DNA of 64,000 bases from Aerophototrophica crusticola. Lineage in GTDB: Bacteria; Pseudomonadota; Alphaproteobacteria; Azospirillales; Azospirillaceae. Location of the stretch: positions 327,595 to 391,594 of the forward strand of contig MOEB01000001.1 of NCBI GenBank assembly GCA_001939945.1, given 5' to 3'. The number at the start of each line of letters is the position of its first letter. Within the stretch, counting starts at the first letter, position 1. Below the pieces are notes generated by a model, which made no database searches, was not told where the DNA came from, and worked only from the letters and a program-made list of their open reading frames with translations. Of the stretch, positions 33,501 through 43,384 are shown piece after piece. The translations under genes and the position numbers were made by a program.

Positions 33501-36500
33501 ATGCTCCACCTTTCCAAAAGAATGCTGCGCCGCACCGGCATCGTGGTGCTGGAGCTGCTGGCCGGCTTGCTGGCTGTGCTGGCGCTGGGCGGCGGCCTGC
33601 TGGCCTGGCGGCTGACCCAGGGTCCGCTGAGCGTGGGTTTCCTGACCCCCTATGTGGAGGAGGCGCTGAACCGTGACGCGCCCGCCCGCATCGCCATCGG
33701 CTCCACGGCCCTGAGCTGGCCCGGCTTCGGCGCGCCGCTGGACATCCAGGCCATGTCGGTGACCGCCTATGGCGAGTCGGGGGCGGTGGTGGCATCGCTC
33801 CCCGCCCTCAGGCTGGGCCTCTCCCTGCCGGGGCTGCTCCAGGGCAACATCGCCCCCACCCGGATCGAGCTGGTGGAACCCCGGCTGTACGGCCTGCGCA
33901 CGGAGGACGGCAAGTTCCGCCTGGACATCCGGCGGGACAAGGATGACGACGACGATGACATGGGCGACAAGCTGCTGCAGGAGCTTCTGGACGCCCTGCG
34001 CCGCCCGCCCGACCCCACCACCAGCCTGGGCGCCCTGCGGGAGGTCCGCATCACCCGCGGGCAGCTGGAGCTGGAGAATCGGCAGATCGGCGTCACTTGG
34101 CGCATGCCGCTGCTGGACCTGCGCCTGCGCCGCAACGCCAACGGGGTGCGTGGCACGGCCGCCGTGGACCTGGACCTGGGCGGCAAGCTGAACCGGCTTC
34201 AGTCGGAGATCGAGTACCGGGCCCGGGAGGGCACCACCTCAATCCGCACGGCCCTGGTGAACCTGCACCCCGCCGACTTCGCCCCCATCGCCCCGGTGCT
34301 GGCGCCCCTGACGGCACTGGAGACGGACCTGAACGGCTCCATCTCCCTGGAGTTGGGGCCGGACCTGGCGCCCCTGACCCTGGCCCTGGGGCTGACCGGT
34401 TCCGCCGGGCGGCTGGTGCTGCCGGAGCATTTCCCCAAGCCGGTGCCCTTCGACGGGCTGGACCTGCACGGCCGGCTGGAAGGGGGCGGCAGCCGCTTCA
34501 TCCTGGACAAGCTGGCCCTGGACCTGGGCAAGCCGCTGCTGGCGCTGACCGGCACCGCCACCCGGGCCAACGGCCAGGTGGCCCTGGCCCTGAACGCCGA
34601 GCTAACCGGGATGCCCATGGCTGAGTTGGGCCGGTACTGGCCGGCCAAGGCCTCCCCCGGCGCCCGCGGCTGGATGATGGAGAACCTGGCCGACGGCAGC
34701 TTCGACAGGACGACATTCGTGCTGGAAGGCAGCGCGCCGGAAAACGACCTGGGCGCCTTCAAGGAGACGAAGGTCCGCGGCACCTTCGACCTGTCCGGCT
34801 TCACCATCCACTACCGCCGGCCCCTGCCGCCGGCCCGGCAGGTGGCGGGCACGGCTACCTTCGACGGGCGGGAGTTCCTGATCAACATCGCGTCGGGCAA
34901 GCTGCTGGACATGGACGCCGGCCCGGGCACAGTCCGCATCACCAACCTGGACGTGGGCAAGGGAGAGGCCATCGACATCGCCGTGGCCCTGTCAGGACCC
35001 CTGTCCACGGCGCTCACCGTGCTGGACCATCCGCCGCTGGGCTATGCCAAGAAGGTCAACCTTGTGCCCTACACGGTGAAGGGCACCGCCAAGGTGGACC
35101 TGACCTTCAAGTTCCCCCTGATCTCAAACCTCACCATGGACATGGTGGACCTGCGGGGAAAGGCCAAACTGTCCGACGTGGCCGTGCCCGACGTGGTGGC
35201 GGACATCAGTGCCACGCGCGGGGAACTGGACCTGACCGTTGACCAGAAGCAGCTCCAGGTCAGCGGCACCGCCCATGTCAACGGCGTGCCCGCCCAGGTG
35301 GAGTGGGAGGAGAACTTCCCCGAGGCGGCCAAGGTTGGCACCCGCGTCCGCCTGCGCCTGACGCCCGATGATGCCGGCCGTGCCCGGTTCAAGCTGGATT
35401 TCCCGGACTGGATCAACGGCCCCGCCCCGGTGGACATGACCTATACCCGCGAAGGGTCGGCGGGGAAGCGGGTGGAGACCATCCAGGCGGACGTGGACCT
35501 GACCCCCGCCACCGTGCGCATCGACCTGCTGGACTGGCGCAAGACACCCGGCTTGCCCGGCAAGGGCACCGTCACCGTGCGGTTCGTGGATGGCAAGCCC
35601 ATCCTGATTCCCGCCTTCCTGGTCCAGACGGGGGAACTGCGTGCCGAGGGACGCCTGGACCTCCGCCCGGCCGACTATGGCATCGACCATCTGGTGCTGG
35701 AGCGGTTCCGCCTGGGCCAGTCAAACGCCCGCATCGACCTGCGCGGCAAGCCGGACGGCAGCCAAGTGGTGGACGTGCGCGGCCAGTCCTTCGACATCCG
35801 TCCCTTCCGCAAGGACGACCCGGAGAAGGGCAAGTCCCCACCGGCCGCGGAGGAGAAGCCGACGCCCCTCGCCATCACCTTCGACCTGGACCAGGCCATC
35901 ATGGGGGATGAGGGCCAGGCCATCCGCCGCGCCGTGGGCCAGCTCAGCCGGACGGGCAAGGCCTGGGACTTGGCGGTGCTGGACGCCCAGGTGGGGGAGA
36001 AGGGCACCGTGCGGGTGCGCTACGGGCCGGAGGGGGACCGGCTGGCCCTGAGCATCGAGAGCGACGACGCCGGCGCCGCCTTCCGGGAATTCGACGTGCT
36101 GAGCCAGCTCCGCGGCGGCAGCCTGACGGTTGTGGGCCGCAGCGACCCCCGCGACCCCAAGCGGACGGTGACGGGAGAGGTGGACATACGGGACTACAAG
36201 GTGCAGGACGCGCCGGTCCTGGCGCGGCTGCTGTCCGCCGCCGGGCCGGAGGGCTTCGCCAACTTCGTGGCGGGCGAACCCCTCGCCTTCAGCCGCCTGT
36301 CCGGCACCTTCCACTGGCATGAGGGCGGCATCAGCCTGCGAGAGGTCCGGACCTCCGGTTCCCAAGTGGGTATCACGCTGGAGGGCAACCTGGACCTGGA
36401 CCAGGACACGGCGGACCTGCAAGGCACGGTGGTGCCGTTCAGCACTGTCAACAAGCTGCTGGGCGCCATCCCGCTGCTGGGGGAGGCGCTGGTGGGCGGG

Positions 36501-36695
36501 GAGGGGCAGGGGCTGTTCGCCGCCACCTACCGGATGACCGGCCCCTTGGCGGACCTGAAGACCTCCGTCAACCCGCTGGCCGTCCTGGCCCCGGGCTTCC
36601 TGCGCAACCTGTTCTTCCTGGGTGAGCCGGCGGGGGAGGAAGGCATGAAGCCGGAGGCGCCGAAGCCGCCGGAGCGGAAGCGGGAAGGGCGGTAG
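33501..36695 (+). CDS. Large AsmA/YhdP-like envelope protein
   Basis: A 1064-residue protein with one N-terminal membrane anchor (about residues 12-35, VLELLAGLLAVLALGGGLLAW). A very long periplasmic part of repeated beta-strand sequence follows, without cysteines or enzyme motifs, containing a DUF3971-like section and a C-terminal AsmA_2-like region (VVPFSTVNKLLGAIPLLGEALVGGEGQGLFAATY). This is the architecture of YhdP/TamB-class bridge proteins that move phospholipids between inner and outer membrane. An acidic patch (KDDDDDD) lies near residue 150. The start at 33501 is closely spaced from its ribosome site; ATG 33522 is an alternative. It is divergent from glnE. Confidence 0.85.
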   Translation: MLHLSKRMLRRTGIVVLELLAGLLAVLALGGGLLAWRLTQGPLSVGFLTPYVEEALNRDAPARIAIGSTALSWPGFGAPLDIQAMSVTAYGESGAVVASLPALRLGLSLPGLLQGNIAPTRIELVEPRLYGLRTEDGKFRLDIRRDKDDDDDDMGDKLLQELLDALRRPPDPTTSLGALREVRITRGQLELENRQIGVTWRMPLLDLRLRRNANGVRGTAAVDLDLGGKLNRLQSEIEYRAREGTTSIRTALVNLHPADFAPIAPVLAPLTALETDLNGSISLELGPDLAPLTLALGLTGSAGRLVLPEHFPKPVPFDGLDLHGRLEGGGSRFILDKLALDLGKPLLALTGTATRANGQVALALNAELTGMPMAELGRYWPAKASPGARGWMMENLADGSFDRTTFVLEGSAPENDLGAFKETKVRGTFDLSGFTIHYRRPLPPARQVAGTATFDGREFLINIASGKLLDMDAGPGTVRITNLDVGKGEAIDIAVALSGPLSTALTVLDHPPLGYAKKVNLVPYTVKGTAKVDLTFKFPLISNLTMDMVDLRGKAKLSDVAVPDVVADISATRGELDLTVDQKQLQVSGTAHVNGVPAQVEWEENFPEAAKVGTRVRLRLTPDDAGRARFKLDFPDWINGPAPVDMTYTREGSAGKRVETIQADVDLTPATVRIDLLDWRKTPGLPGKGTVTVRFVDGKPILIPAFLVQTGELRAEGRLDLRPADYGIDHLVLERFRLGQSNARIDLRGKPDGSQVVDVRGQSFDIRPFRKDDPEKGKSPPAAEEKPTPLAITFDLDQAIMGDEGQAIRRAVGQLSRTGKAWDLAVLDAQVGEKGTVRVRYGPEGDRLALSIESDDAGAAFREFDVLSQLRGGSLTVVGRSDPRDPKRTVTGEVDIRDYKVQDAPVLARLLSAAGPEGFANFVAGEPLAFSRLSGTFHWHEGGISLREVRTSGSQVGITLEGNLDLDQDTADLQGTVVPFSTVNKLLGAIPLLGEALVGGEGQGLFAATYRMTGPLADLKTSVNPLAVLAPGFLRNLFFLGEPAGEEGMKPEAPKPPERKREGR

Positions 36696-36780
36696 GGGCC
36701 CTCTTGTCCGGGCCCGGTGGCATCAGCCCGGCGAAAGCCCACAGGTGGTGGGTCATGGCCAATCTGCCCGTGACAGGCAC

Positions 36781-36881
36781 GCTTGCCTCCCCCGCGAAGG
36801 CGGGGGTCCACAGTTTTTCAACCGTGCTCCAACTTGGCCGAAGTCAAGGAACCGTGGACCCCCGCCTTCGCGGGGGGAAGC
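36781..36881. repeat. Inverted-repeat element, family 4
   Basis: Outer arms with the core CGCGAAGGCGGGGGTCCAC (left) and GTGGACCCCCGCCTTCGCG (right) enclose a less GC-rich centre of about 43 nt. The left arm has a few extra bases near its outer end. The element lies in the convergent gap between the AsmA-like gene and the DUF983 gene. Confidence 0.8.
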
Positions 36882-36939
36882 ACAAAACTCTGGGGTGGCG
36901 GCTGCTTGGCGGCGGGGTGATGGGTTCGAACCGCCCCCC

Positions 36940-37344
36940 TCAATACCCCGACCCCTCCCGCTCCTCCTCCTCGGCCAGCCGGGCCTGTTCGGCCTTGTTG
37001 ATGTACTGGGAACAGACCAGCCAGCCCTTCAGGGGCCGCAGCAGCAGCATGCAGCCCGCCATGGCCAAGGTGCAGGTGATCAGCACGTTCAACCAGACGG
37101 ACATGCCGATACCCATCTCCAGCCAGGCGGCGACGCCGACCACGGGGAAGCTGACGATGGACATGGCGAAGAAGGCGGGTCCGTCCGCCGGGTCGGCGAA
37201 GCTGAAATCCAGCCCGCAGGCGTCACATTCCTTGGCCAGGGTCAGGTAGCCGTCGAAGATGTGGCCGCGGTGGCAGCGGGGGCAGAGGCCACGGATGCCC
37301 AAGCCGAAGGGCGTCACACTCAGGTCCGGCCGGTCCGTGCCCAT
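36940..37344 (-). CDS. DUF983 family membrane protein
   Basis: A 134-residue protein. The cytoplasmic N-terminus contains a zinc ribbon (CPRCHRGHIFDGYL and CDACGLDF), followed by two membrane helices (AFFAMSIVSFPVVGVAAWL and WLNVLITCTLAMAGCMLLL) and a charged C-terminal tail rich in Glu. This matches DUF983, often encoded near cytochrome oxidase or heme genes in alphaproteobacteria, with no proven function. The ATG at 37344 has a GGGAGGGAT ribosome site; an extension to 37377 is possible. It is downstream of msrA on the same strand. Confidence 0.88.
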   Translation of the reverse strand: MGTDRPDLSVTPFGLGIRGLCPRCHRGHIFDGYLTLAKECDACGLDFSFADPADGPAFFAMSIVSFPVVGVAAWLEMGIGMSVWLNVLITCTLAMAGCMLLLRPLKGWLVCSQYINKAEQARLAEEEEREGSGY

Positions 37345-37457
37345 CTCCCATCCCTCCCGGGTTCGTCTATTCCACAACCCTTATGTGGACGATTTGCCGG
37401 GCGAACGGCACCCCGCCGCCGGACATGGCAGCCCGGCGGCAGGGGGAAGGGGCAGCG

Positions 37458-38000
37458 TCATTTCGCCGCGCTGGCCGGGCGGTCGGTCCTGAACTCGTCG
37501 CCCAGCACCCAATCCGGCCGCACCCAGTGGCAGGTATAGCCGTTGGGGTTGCGCAGCAGATAGTCCTGGTGGAAGGACTCCGCTTCCCAGAAATCGCCGG
37601 CGGGCACGATCTCCGTCACCACCTTGCCGGGCCACTTGGCCGACGCGTCCACCGCGGCCACTACCTCCCGCGCCACCCGCTCCTGCTCGGGCGAGGTGAA
37701 GAAGATGGCGCTGCGGTACTGGCTGCCGATGTCGTTGCCCTGGCGGTTGCGGGTCGTCGGGTCATGGATCTGGAAGAAGAACTCCAGCACCCGGCGGTAG
37801 GTCAGGCGCGACGGGTCGAAGGTGATGCGGATGGCCTCCGCATGGCCCGTGGTGCCCTTCTTCACGTCGTTGTAGGTGGCGTTCGGCAGGCTGCCGCCGG
37901 TATAGCCGACACGGGTCGCCAGCACGCCGGGCACGCGGCGGACCAGATCCTCCATGCCCCAGAAGCAGCCACCCGCCAGGATCGCCGTCTCGGTCGCCAT
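37458..38000 (-). CDS. msrA: Peptide-methionine (S)-S-oxide reductase
   Basis: MsrA repairs oxidised methionine in proteins. The 180 residues begin [16 protein letters not shown] with the catalytic Cys in GGCFWG, followed by VGYTGG, the [11 protein letters not shown] segment and [10 protein letters not shown]. The resolving Cys of longer MsrA forms is not evident except one in YTCHWV. A GGAGGAG ribosome site precedes the ATG at 38000. No msrB is adjacent. There is no export signal, so it is cytoplasmic. Confidence 0.96.
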   Translation of the reverse strand: MATETAILAGGCFWGMEDLVRRVPGVLATRVGYTGGSLPNATYNDVKKGTTGHAEAIRITFDPSRLTYRRVLEFFFQIHDPTTRNRQGNDIGSQYRSAIFFTSPEQERVAREVVAAVDASAKWPGKVVTEIVPAGDFWEAESFHQDYLLRNPNGYTCHWVRPDWVLGDEFRTDRPASAAK

Positions 38001-38127
38001 TGGACTCCTCCATTGGTTGGTTGACCCTACAGCTAGGCGCGAAGGCCCTTGCCGTCCAGCCCGGCGGCGGTCACCTGTGCGTGATCCGCGCTTCACGTGC
38101 CCTCACGGCTCCGCTACATCCGGCTCC

Positions 38128-39426
38128 ATGACTCCAGAACTCGCAGCCCGCGCCGCCGCCCTCGACCTCATCGCCTCGGTCCTCTACAAGCGCGTCCCCT
38201 TCGACGACGCGCTGGAGGCGCACAAGGGCCTGCGGGACCTGGAACCGCGCGACCGCGCCTTCACCCGCCTGCTCTGCGCCACCGTGTTCCGCCGGCTGGG
38301 GCAGTTGGATGCCGTCATCCAGTCCTGCCTGACCACGCCCGGCCAGTTGCTGAAGGCGCCGGTGCAGGACCTGCTGCGCCTGGGCGCCGCGCAGCTGCTG
38401 TTCCTCAACACCCCCGCCCACGCGGCGGTGGACACCAGCGTGGCCCTGGCCGTGGCCCGCAACCAGGCGCCCTTCAAGGGGCTGGTCAACGCCATCCTGC
38501 GCCGCCTGTCGCGGGAGGGTGCGGAGATGGTGGCCGCCCAGGATGCCGGCCGCCTGAACACGCCGGACTGGTTGTGGCTGTCCTGGCGCAAGGCCTATGG
38601 CACCGGCCGCACCCGCGCCATCGTCGATGCCCACCTGAATGAGGCACCGCTGGACCTGACCACCAAGGGTGATCCGGCGGAATGGGTGGAAAGGCTGGAA
38701 GCCACCTTGCTGCCCACGGGCACCCTGCGCCGCCCCGCCGGCGGCACGGTGACGGAGCTGCCGGGCTTCGCCGAGGGCGCTTGGTGGGTGCAGGACGCCG
38801 CCGCCAGCCTGCCGGCCCGGCTGCTGGGCGACGTGGCGGGCAAGCGCGTCTTCGACCTGTGCGCCGCCCCCGGCGGCAAGACCGCCCAGCTCGCCGCCGC
38901 CGGGGCGCAGGTAACCGCGGTGGACCGCAGCGACAAGCGGCTGGAGCGGCTGCGGGAGAACCTGGCCCGCCTGGGCCTGTCGGCGGGCACCGTGGCGGCC
39001 GACGCCATCACCTGGGACCCCGGCGCCCCGGCCGACGCCATCCTGCTGGACGCCCCGTGCAGCGCCACCGGCACCATCCGCCGCCACCCCGACGTGGCCC
39101 GGCTGAAGACGGAGGAGGACGTGGAGAAGCTGGCCCGCGTCCAGTCCCGCCTGCTGACCCACGCGCTGGACATGCTGAAGCCCGGCGGCCTGCTGGTCTT
39201 CGGCACCTGCTCCCTCCAGCCGGAGGAGGGGGAGGCCCAGCTCACCCGCCTGCTGGAACGCCGCCATGATGCCGAGCTGGTCCCCATCGACGCGGGCGAG
39301 GTGGGCGGCCTGACCGGCATCCTCACCGACACAGGCACCCTGCGCTGCACCCCCGGCGACCTGAAGGACCAGGGGGGCATGGACGGGTTCTTCGTGGCGC
39401 GGGTCAGGAAGCGGCCGACCGCCTGA
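38128..39426 (+). CDS. rsmB: 16S rRNA (cytosine-967-C5)-methyltransferase RsmB-like
   Basis: A 432-residue two-domain enzyme. An N-terminal NusB-like helical domain (to about residue 145) is followed by a SAM-dependent m5C methyltransferase domain. Motif I is DLCAAPGGKTAQLA, the first catalytic Cys is in LLDAPCSATGTIRRHPD, and the second is in VFGTCSLQPEEGE. These fit RsmB/Sun, which methylates C967 of 16S rRNA. It overlaps the convergent FkbM-type gene by 23 nt. In related genomes rsmB usually precedes rpe directly; here two minus-strand genes intervene. Confidence 0.93.
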   Translation: MTPELAARAAALDLIASVLYKRVPFDDALEAHKGLRDLEPRDRAFTRLLCATVFRRLGQLDAVIQSCLTTPGQLLKAPVQDLLRLGAAQLLFLNTPAHAAVDTSVALAVARNQAPFKGLVNAILRRLSREGAEMVAAQDAGRLNTPDWLWLSWRKAYGTGRTRAIVDAHLNEAPLDLTTKGDPAEWVERLEATLLPTGTLRRPAGGTVTELPGFAEGAWWVQDAAASLPARLLGDVAGKRVFDLCAAPGGKTAQLAAAGAQVTAVDRSDKRLERLRENLARLGLSAGTVAADAITWDPGAPADAILLDAPCSATGTIRRHPDVARLKTEEDVEKLARVQSRLLTHALDMLKPGGLLVFGTCSLQPEEGEAQLTRLLERRHDAELVPIDAGEVGGLTGILTDTGTLRCTPGDLKDQGGMDGFFVARVRKRPTA

Positions 39427-40126
39427 AAAGAATCTGCTGCGGCTGTGACAGGGTCTCGTCCCGGTGGAAGCCGCGGGCGGTGACGCTGGCCAGGGCCTTG
39501 TCCATGGCTTCCTGGCCCGTCGCCTCCGGGTGGATCTCCACGCACAGGCAGCGCACCCCGTCCAGGGGGATGTGGGGCAGCAGCTCTGCTTCTCCACCCT
39601 CGATGTCCATGACCAGGTAGGTCGGCCGTACCCGCGCCATCAGCGCCGAAGCGGCCAGGGCCGGCACCTCCACCGTCCGCACCGTGTCCGGCACGGGGCA
39701 GAGGGAGGACGCCCAGAAGTCCCGCGCCACATGGAAGGTCGCGGTCCCGTCCCCCGGCGCCAGCACGGCGTTCACCACCTCGCCCGCCAGACCGTTCAAG
39801 GCCAGCGTGTCGCGGATCACCGGGCACAGGTCCGGATTTGCCTCCACCACCGTCACGCCCCGGCAGCGCCGGGCACAGAAGGCGGCGATGAAGCCCAGCC
39901 CGCCGCCCACGTCCAGCACCACATCATCGGCCCGTAAGCTCTCCCCGATGATCCGGCGCTCCTGAGCCTCATAGGCGCCCTTGTACAGGTACTTGGCGAT
40001 GGTCGGGGTAATGGCGGGCCCCGTCGTCCGCAGCCTGACCCCGCCGATCTGCACCACCGCGGGCCGGGTCAGCTTCCGCCATCGCGTCCGCACCACTCGC
40101 CCCACACGCCCCAGCCACCCGCCCAT
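39404..40126 (-). CDS. FkbM family methyltransferase
   Basis: A 240-residue SAM-dependent methyltransferase of the FkbM type. Motif I is DVVLDVGGGLGFIAAFCA and a following acidic strand is VTVVEANPDL. The central MDIEGGEAELLPHIPL is the family's hallmark (IEGxE), and VEIHPEA lies near the C-terminus. Such enzymes O-methylate sugars in surface polysaccharides or secondary metabolites; no glycan cluster is present nearby, so the substrate is unknown. It overlaps rsmB tail to tail by 23 nt and follows the RraA-like gene by 78 nt on the same strand. Confidence 0.9.
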   Translation of the reverse strand: MGGWLGRVGRVVRTRWRKLTRPAVVQIGGVRLRTTGPAITPTIAKYLYKGAYEAQERRIIGESLRADDVVLDVGGGLGFIAAFCARRCRGVTVVEANPDLCPVIRDTLALNGLAGEVVNAVLAPGDGTATFHVARDFWASSLCPVPDTVRTVEVPALAASALMARVRPTYLVMDIEGGEAELLPHIPLDGVRCLCVEIHPEATGQEAMDKALASVTARGFHRDETLSQPQQILFRRSAAS

Positions 40127-40204
40127 GCCCCACCGCCCCCATCGCGATGCTGGCCGGATAGCATAGGAAGGGGGTGGTGGATAGGGTGGGGAAACGACCT
40201 TTCG

Positions 40205-40684
40205 TTACCCTGCGGAACCCTCCAGCACCACCACCCCATCCTCATCCGCGTACAGCCAGTGCCCCGGGGTGAAGGTGCAGCCACCGAAGGTCACGGGCAC
40301 GTCCGTCTCCCCGGCGCCTGTCTTGCCGCTCTTCAGCGGGTTGGTACCCAGGGCCTTGACGCCCAGGTCCAGGGTGGCGATGGCGGCGCTGTCGCGGATG
40401 GGGCCGTGGATGACCAAGCCGGCCCAGCCGTTCTTGACCGCCAGCCCGGCGATCACGTCGCCCACCAGGGCGGTGCGCAGGGACCCGCCGCCGTCGATCA
40501 CCAGCACCGCCCCGTCGCCCGGGGTGGAGAGCACGGATTTCAGCCGCGCATTGTCTTCATGGCAGCGCACGGTGCGGATGGGGCCGTGGAAGCGGGTGCG
40601 GCCGCCGAGGTTGCGGAACTGCACGGAGCAGGATTGGATCACGGCCTCGAACCGGTCCACCAGGTCGGCGGTGGCGAACTCCAT
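40205..40684 (-). CDS. rraA: RraA-like protein
   Basis: A 159-residue protein matching RraA, which in E. coli binds and inhibits RNase E. Motifs include [10 protein letters not shown] at the N-terminus, [18 protein letters not shown], the [17 protein letters not shown] segment and [11 protein letters not shown], a fold shared with metal-dependent aldolases. Many bacterial homologues have an aldolase-like activity on 4-hydroxy-4-methyl-2-oxoglutarate, so regulator and enzyme roles remain open. A cluster of arginines and acidic residues typical of RraA is retained. It is divergent from rpe. Confidence 0.9.
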   Translation of the reverse strand: MEFATADLVDRFEAVIQSCSVQFRNLGGRTRFHGPIRTVRCHEDNARLKSVLSTPGDGAVLVIDGGGSLRTALVGDVIAGLAVKNGWAGLVIHGPIRDSAAIATLDLGVKALGTNPLKSGKTGAGETDVPVTFGGCTFTPGHWLYADEDGVVVLEGSAG

Positions 40685-40887
40685 GGGCTTCCCCCCTCGT
40701 TGGATGTCCTGCATGGTAGCGGCGGGCGGGGAGGGGCGCCATGCCCCCAAGGTCGCGGGGGCGATGGCCCCGGGGCGCGGTTGGCGCGACTTTCGAATTC
40801 GAAAGTGCGGGAAACCGGTGGGCCAAGGGTGGTCACACCACCCCTCCCACCTTGCGGCGTGGCGAAGAGATTGGTACGAACCGGGCC

Positions 40888-41559
40888 ATGCCACAGCAGC
40901 CCGTCAAGATCGCCCCGTCCATCCTGTCCGCCGACTTCGCCAAGCTGGGCGAGGAGGTCCGCGCCGTTGATGCGGCCGGGGCGGATTACATCCATGTCGA
41001 CGTGATGGACGGCCACTTCGTGCCGAACATCACCATCGGCCCCGGCGTGGTGAAGGCCCTGCGCCCCCACTCGCAGAAGCCGTTCGACGTCCATTTGATG
41101 ATCGCGCCGGTGGACCCGTTCGTGCAGGCCTTCGCGGAGGCCGGGGCGGACATCATCAGCTTCCACCCGGAGGCGGGGCCCCACCCGCACCGCACGGTGC
41201 AGCTGATCCGCTCCCTGGGCAAGAAGCCGGGCATCGTGCTGAACCCGCACACTCCCATCGCCATGGTGGACTACCTGCTGGGCGACGTGGATCTGGTGCT
41301 GGTCATGTCGGTCAACCCCGGCTTCGGCGGGCAGAGCTTCATCCGCAGCCAGCTGGACAAGATCGCCGAGCTGCGCCGCCGCATCGACGCGACGGGACGC
41401 CAGATCGACCTGGAGGTGGACGGCGGCGTGAACGTGGAGACGGCGCGGCTGTGCATCGAGGCGGGGGCCGACGTGCTGGTGGCCGGCACCTCCACCTTCC
41501 AGGGCGGGCCTGCCGCCTATGGGCCGAACATGCGCAAGCTCCGCGGGCTGGGGGACTGA
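40888..41559 (+). CDS. rpe: Ribulose-phosphate 3-epimerase
   Basis: Rpe interconverts ribulose-5-phosphate and xylulose-5-phosphate in the pentose phosphate pathway. The 223 residues form a TIM barrel with [14 protein letters not shown], the metal ligands in [12 protein letters not shown] and [20 protein letters not shown] and the DGGVN phosphate-binding motif, where the catalytic Asp sits. It is followed after 6 nt by the heparinase gene and then purH, a conserved block in related alphaproteobacteria. Confidence 0.96.
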   Translation: MPQQPVKIAPSILSADFAKLGEEVRAVDAAGADYIHVDVMDGHFVPNITIGPGVVKALRPHSQKPFDVHLMIAPVDPFVQAFAEAGADIISFHPEAGPHPHRTVQLIRSLGKKPGIVLNPHTPIAMVDYLLGDVDLVLVMSVNPGFGGQSFIRSQLDKIAELRRRIDATGRQIDLEVDGGVNVETARLCIEAGADVLVAGTSTFQGGPAAYGPNMRKLRGLGD

Positions 41560-41565
41560 CCGCCC

Positions 41566-43212
41566 ATGCCTGGCGGCGGCAGCGCGCACAAGCGGTTCCG
41601 GTCCGGCCGCGGCTGGTACTATGGCAGCGCCCCCTACCGGCTGCTCTCCCTGCGCGGGCCCGTGCCGCCCGGCCTGTCCTTCGTGCCGCCGGACCCCTGG
41701 CCCGGTGACGCCCATGTGGGTCAGGAGCTGCTGAACAACGTCTTCCACTTCGCCGGGCAGAGCTTCAGCGCCGAGTCGCCCCCCTGGCTGGCGGCGGAGG
41801 CCGGGCCTGCCTGGCTGGCGGAGCTGCATGGCTTCGACTGGCTGCGCCATTTGCGCGCCACCGGCGGCGACGCGGCGCGGCGGCAGGCCCGCGTGCTGGT
41901 CAGTGCTTGGCTGGACCAGTTCGGCCGGGGCTGGCACCCCGTGGCCTGGGCGCCCGACGTGCTGGGCACCCGGGTGGCCGCCTGGATCGGCCAGCACGAC
42001 TTCTTCCTGGCCAGCGCCGATGACGAGCTTCGCGCCCGCGTGTTCGAGAGCCTGGCCCGGCAGGTGCGCCATCTCTCGCGCGTCACGCCCGGCAAGCTGT
42101 TGGGCACCACCCTGACCGTGGCGCTGAAGGGCCTCGCCTATGGCGGCCTGACCCTGCCCGGCCTGTCCCGGGCGGCGGAGAAGGCGCGCACGGCCCTGGT
42201 TCGGGAGCTGCCCCGCCAGGTGCTGCCCGACGGCGGCCATGCGGAGCATTCCCCGGCGCAGCAGCTCATCGTCCTGCGCCACCTGATCGACATCCGCGGC
42301 TGCTTCCGCGCGGCGCGGGTGGAGGTGCCGGAGGCCTTGCAGCACGCCATCGACCGGATGACGCCGACCCTGCGCTTCTTCCGCCACGGGGACGGGGGCC
42401 TGGCCCTGTTCAACGGCGCGCAGGAGGGGGAGCCGGTGGTGATCGACACCGTCCTCGGCCAGGCCGACGCCCGCGGACGCCCCCTGAAGAGCATCCCCCA
42501 TGTGGGGTTCGAGCGGCTGACCGCGGGCCGCGCCTGCGTGCTGCTGGACGCCGGCCCGCCCCCGCCGCCCGGCCTCGACGAGCACGCCCATGCCGGCACG
42601 CTGAGCTTCGAGATGAGCGTGGGGCGGGAACGCCTCATCGTGAACTGCGGCGCCCACCCGGCCGGTGTGGGGCCCTGGCGCACCGCGCTGGCCGCCACCG
42701 CCGCCCACTCCACCGTGACCGTTGAGGACACCAACTCCAGCGCCGTGCTGCCGGAGGGGGGCCTGGGCCGCCGCCCGGCCAAGGTCGAATCTCACCGCCA
42801 GGACGCCAACAATGGCGGCGGGCTGGTGGACGCCAGCCATGATGGCTACCGCGAGACCCACAGCCTGACCCACCGCCGCCGCCTCTACCTCGCCGACACG
42901 GGCGAGGATTTGCGCGGGGAGGACACGCTGGAAGGCGCCGGCGGCAAGGCCTTCGCCCTGCGCTTCCACCTGCACCCCGGCGTCCAGGCCGTGCTGGACG
43001 AGGAGGACGCCCGCATCGCCTGGCTGCGCCTGCCCTCCGGCAATGTCTGGCGCCTGCGCGCGACGGAGGCGCTGGAGATCGCCGACAGCATCTATTTGGG
43101 CCACGGCACCGACCCGGCGCACACGGTGCAGGTGGTCTGCCGGGGCGTGACCGCGCCGGGCGCCACCACGGTGAAGTGGGCGCTGCGGCGGGAAGGGAAC
43201 GACGGGGAGTAG
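41566..43212 (+). CDS. Heparinase II/III family protein
   Basis: A 548-residue protein of the heparinase II/III family, with an N-terminal alpha/alpha toroid (about residues 40-310, [21 protein letters not shown]) and a C-terminal beta-sandwich containing [25 protein letters not shown] and [13 protein letters not shown]. These are the expected substrate-binding and structural motifs of polysaccharide lyases; the His and Tyr that act in catalysis are not verified here. No signal peptide is obvious. It sits between rpe and purH, so it is cotranscribed with housekeeping genes and its substrate is unknown. Confidence 0.88.
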   Translation: MPGGGSAHKRFRSGRGWYYGSAPYRLLSLRGPVPPGLSFVPPDPWPGDAHVGQELLNNVFHFAGQSFSAESPPWLAAEAGPAWLAELHGFDWLRHLRATGGDAARRQARVLVSAWLDQFGRGWHPVAWAPDVLGTRVAAWIGQHDFFLASADDELRARVFESLARQVRHLSRVTPGKLLGTTLTVALKGLAYGGLTLPGLSRAAEKARTALVRELPRQVLPDGGHAEHSPAQQLIVLRHLIDIRGCFRAARVEVPEALQHAIDRMTPTLRFFRHGDGGLALFNGAQEGEPVVIDTVLGQADARGRPLKSIPHVGFERLTAGRACVLLDAGPPPPPGLDEHAHAGTLSFEMSVGRERLIVNCGAHPAGVGPWRTALAATAAHSTVTVEDTNSSAVLPEGGLGRRPAKVESHRQDANNGGGLVDASHDGYRETHSLTHRRRLYLADTGEDLRGEDTLEGAGGKAFALRFHLHPGVQAVLDEEDARIAWLRLPSGNVWRLRATEALEIADSIYLGHGTDPAHTVQVVCRGVTAPGATTVKWALRREGNDGE

Positions 43213-43222
43213 GGCGCCTTTA

Positions 43223-43260
43223 CCCCCTCTCCCCATCGGGGAGAGGGTTGGGGTGAGGGG
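43223..43260. repeat. Short palindromic element between heparinase gene and purH
   Basis: CCCTCTCCCC (43225-43234) pairs perfectly with GGGGAGAGGG (43238-43247) around a 3-nt loop, followed by TTGGGGTGAGGGGG. The sequence belongs to the CCCTCTCCCC-type palindromes common in GC-rich genomes. It lies in a same-strand gap, so it may modulate readthrough into purH. Confidence 0.7.
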
Positions 43261-43384
43261 GAAACCCGCGAAGTCGCAAGGCACTCCCCAGACCCCGCCC
43301 ACCCATGCCAAAACGCGGGTTGCGCGGTTGGGCATGCGGCGGTACGCAGCCGCCAGCTTTCCCCTCCCAGCCGGACCTGCCGCC

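Noticed and set aside
30449-33676. Very long plus-strand open frame antisense to glnE
   Set aside because: It mirrors glnE codons in a GC-rich genome, is low-complexity (Gly, Gln, Arg, His rich) and lacks any domain. glnE motifs on the other strand are unambiguous.
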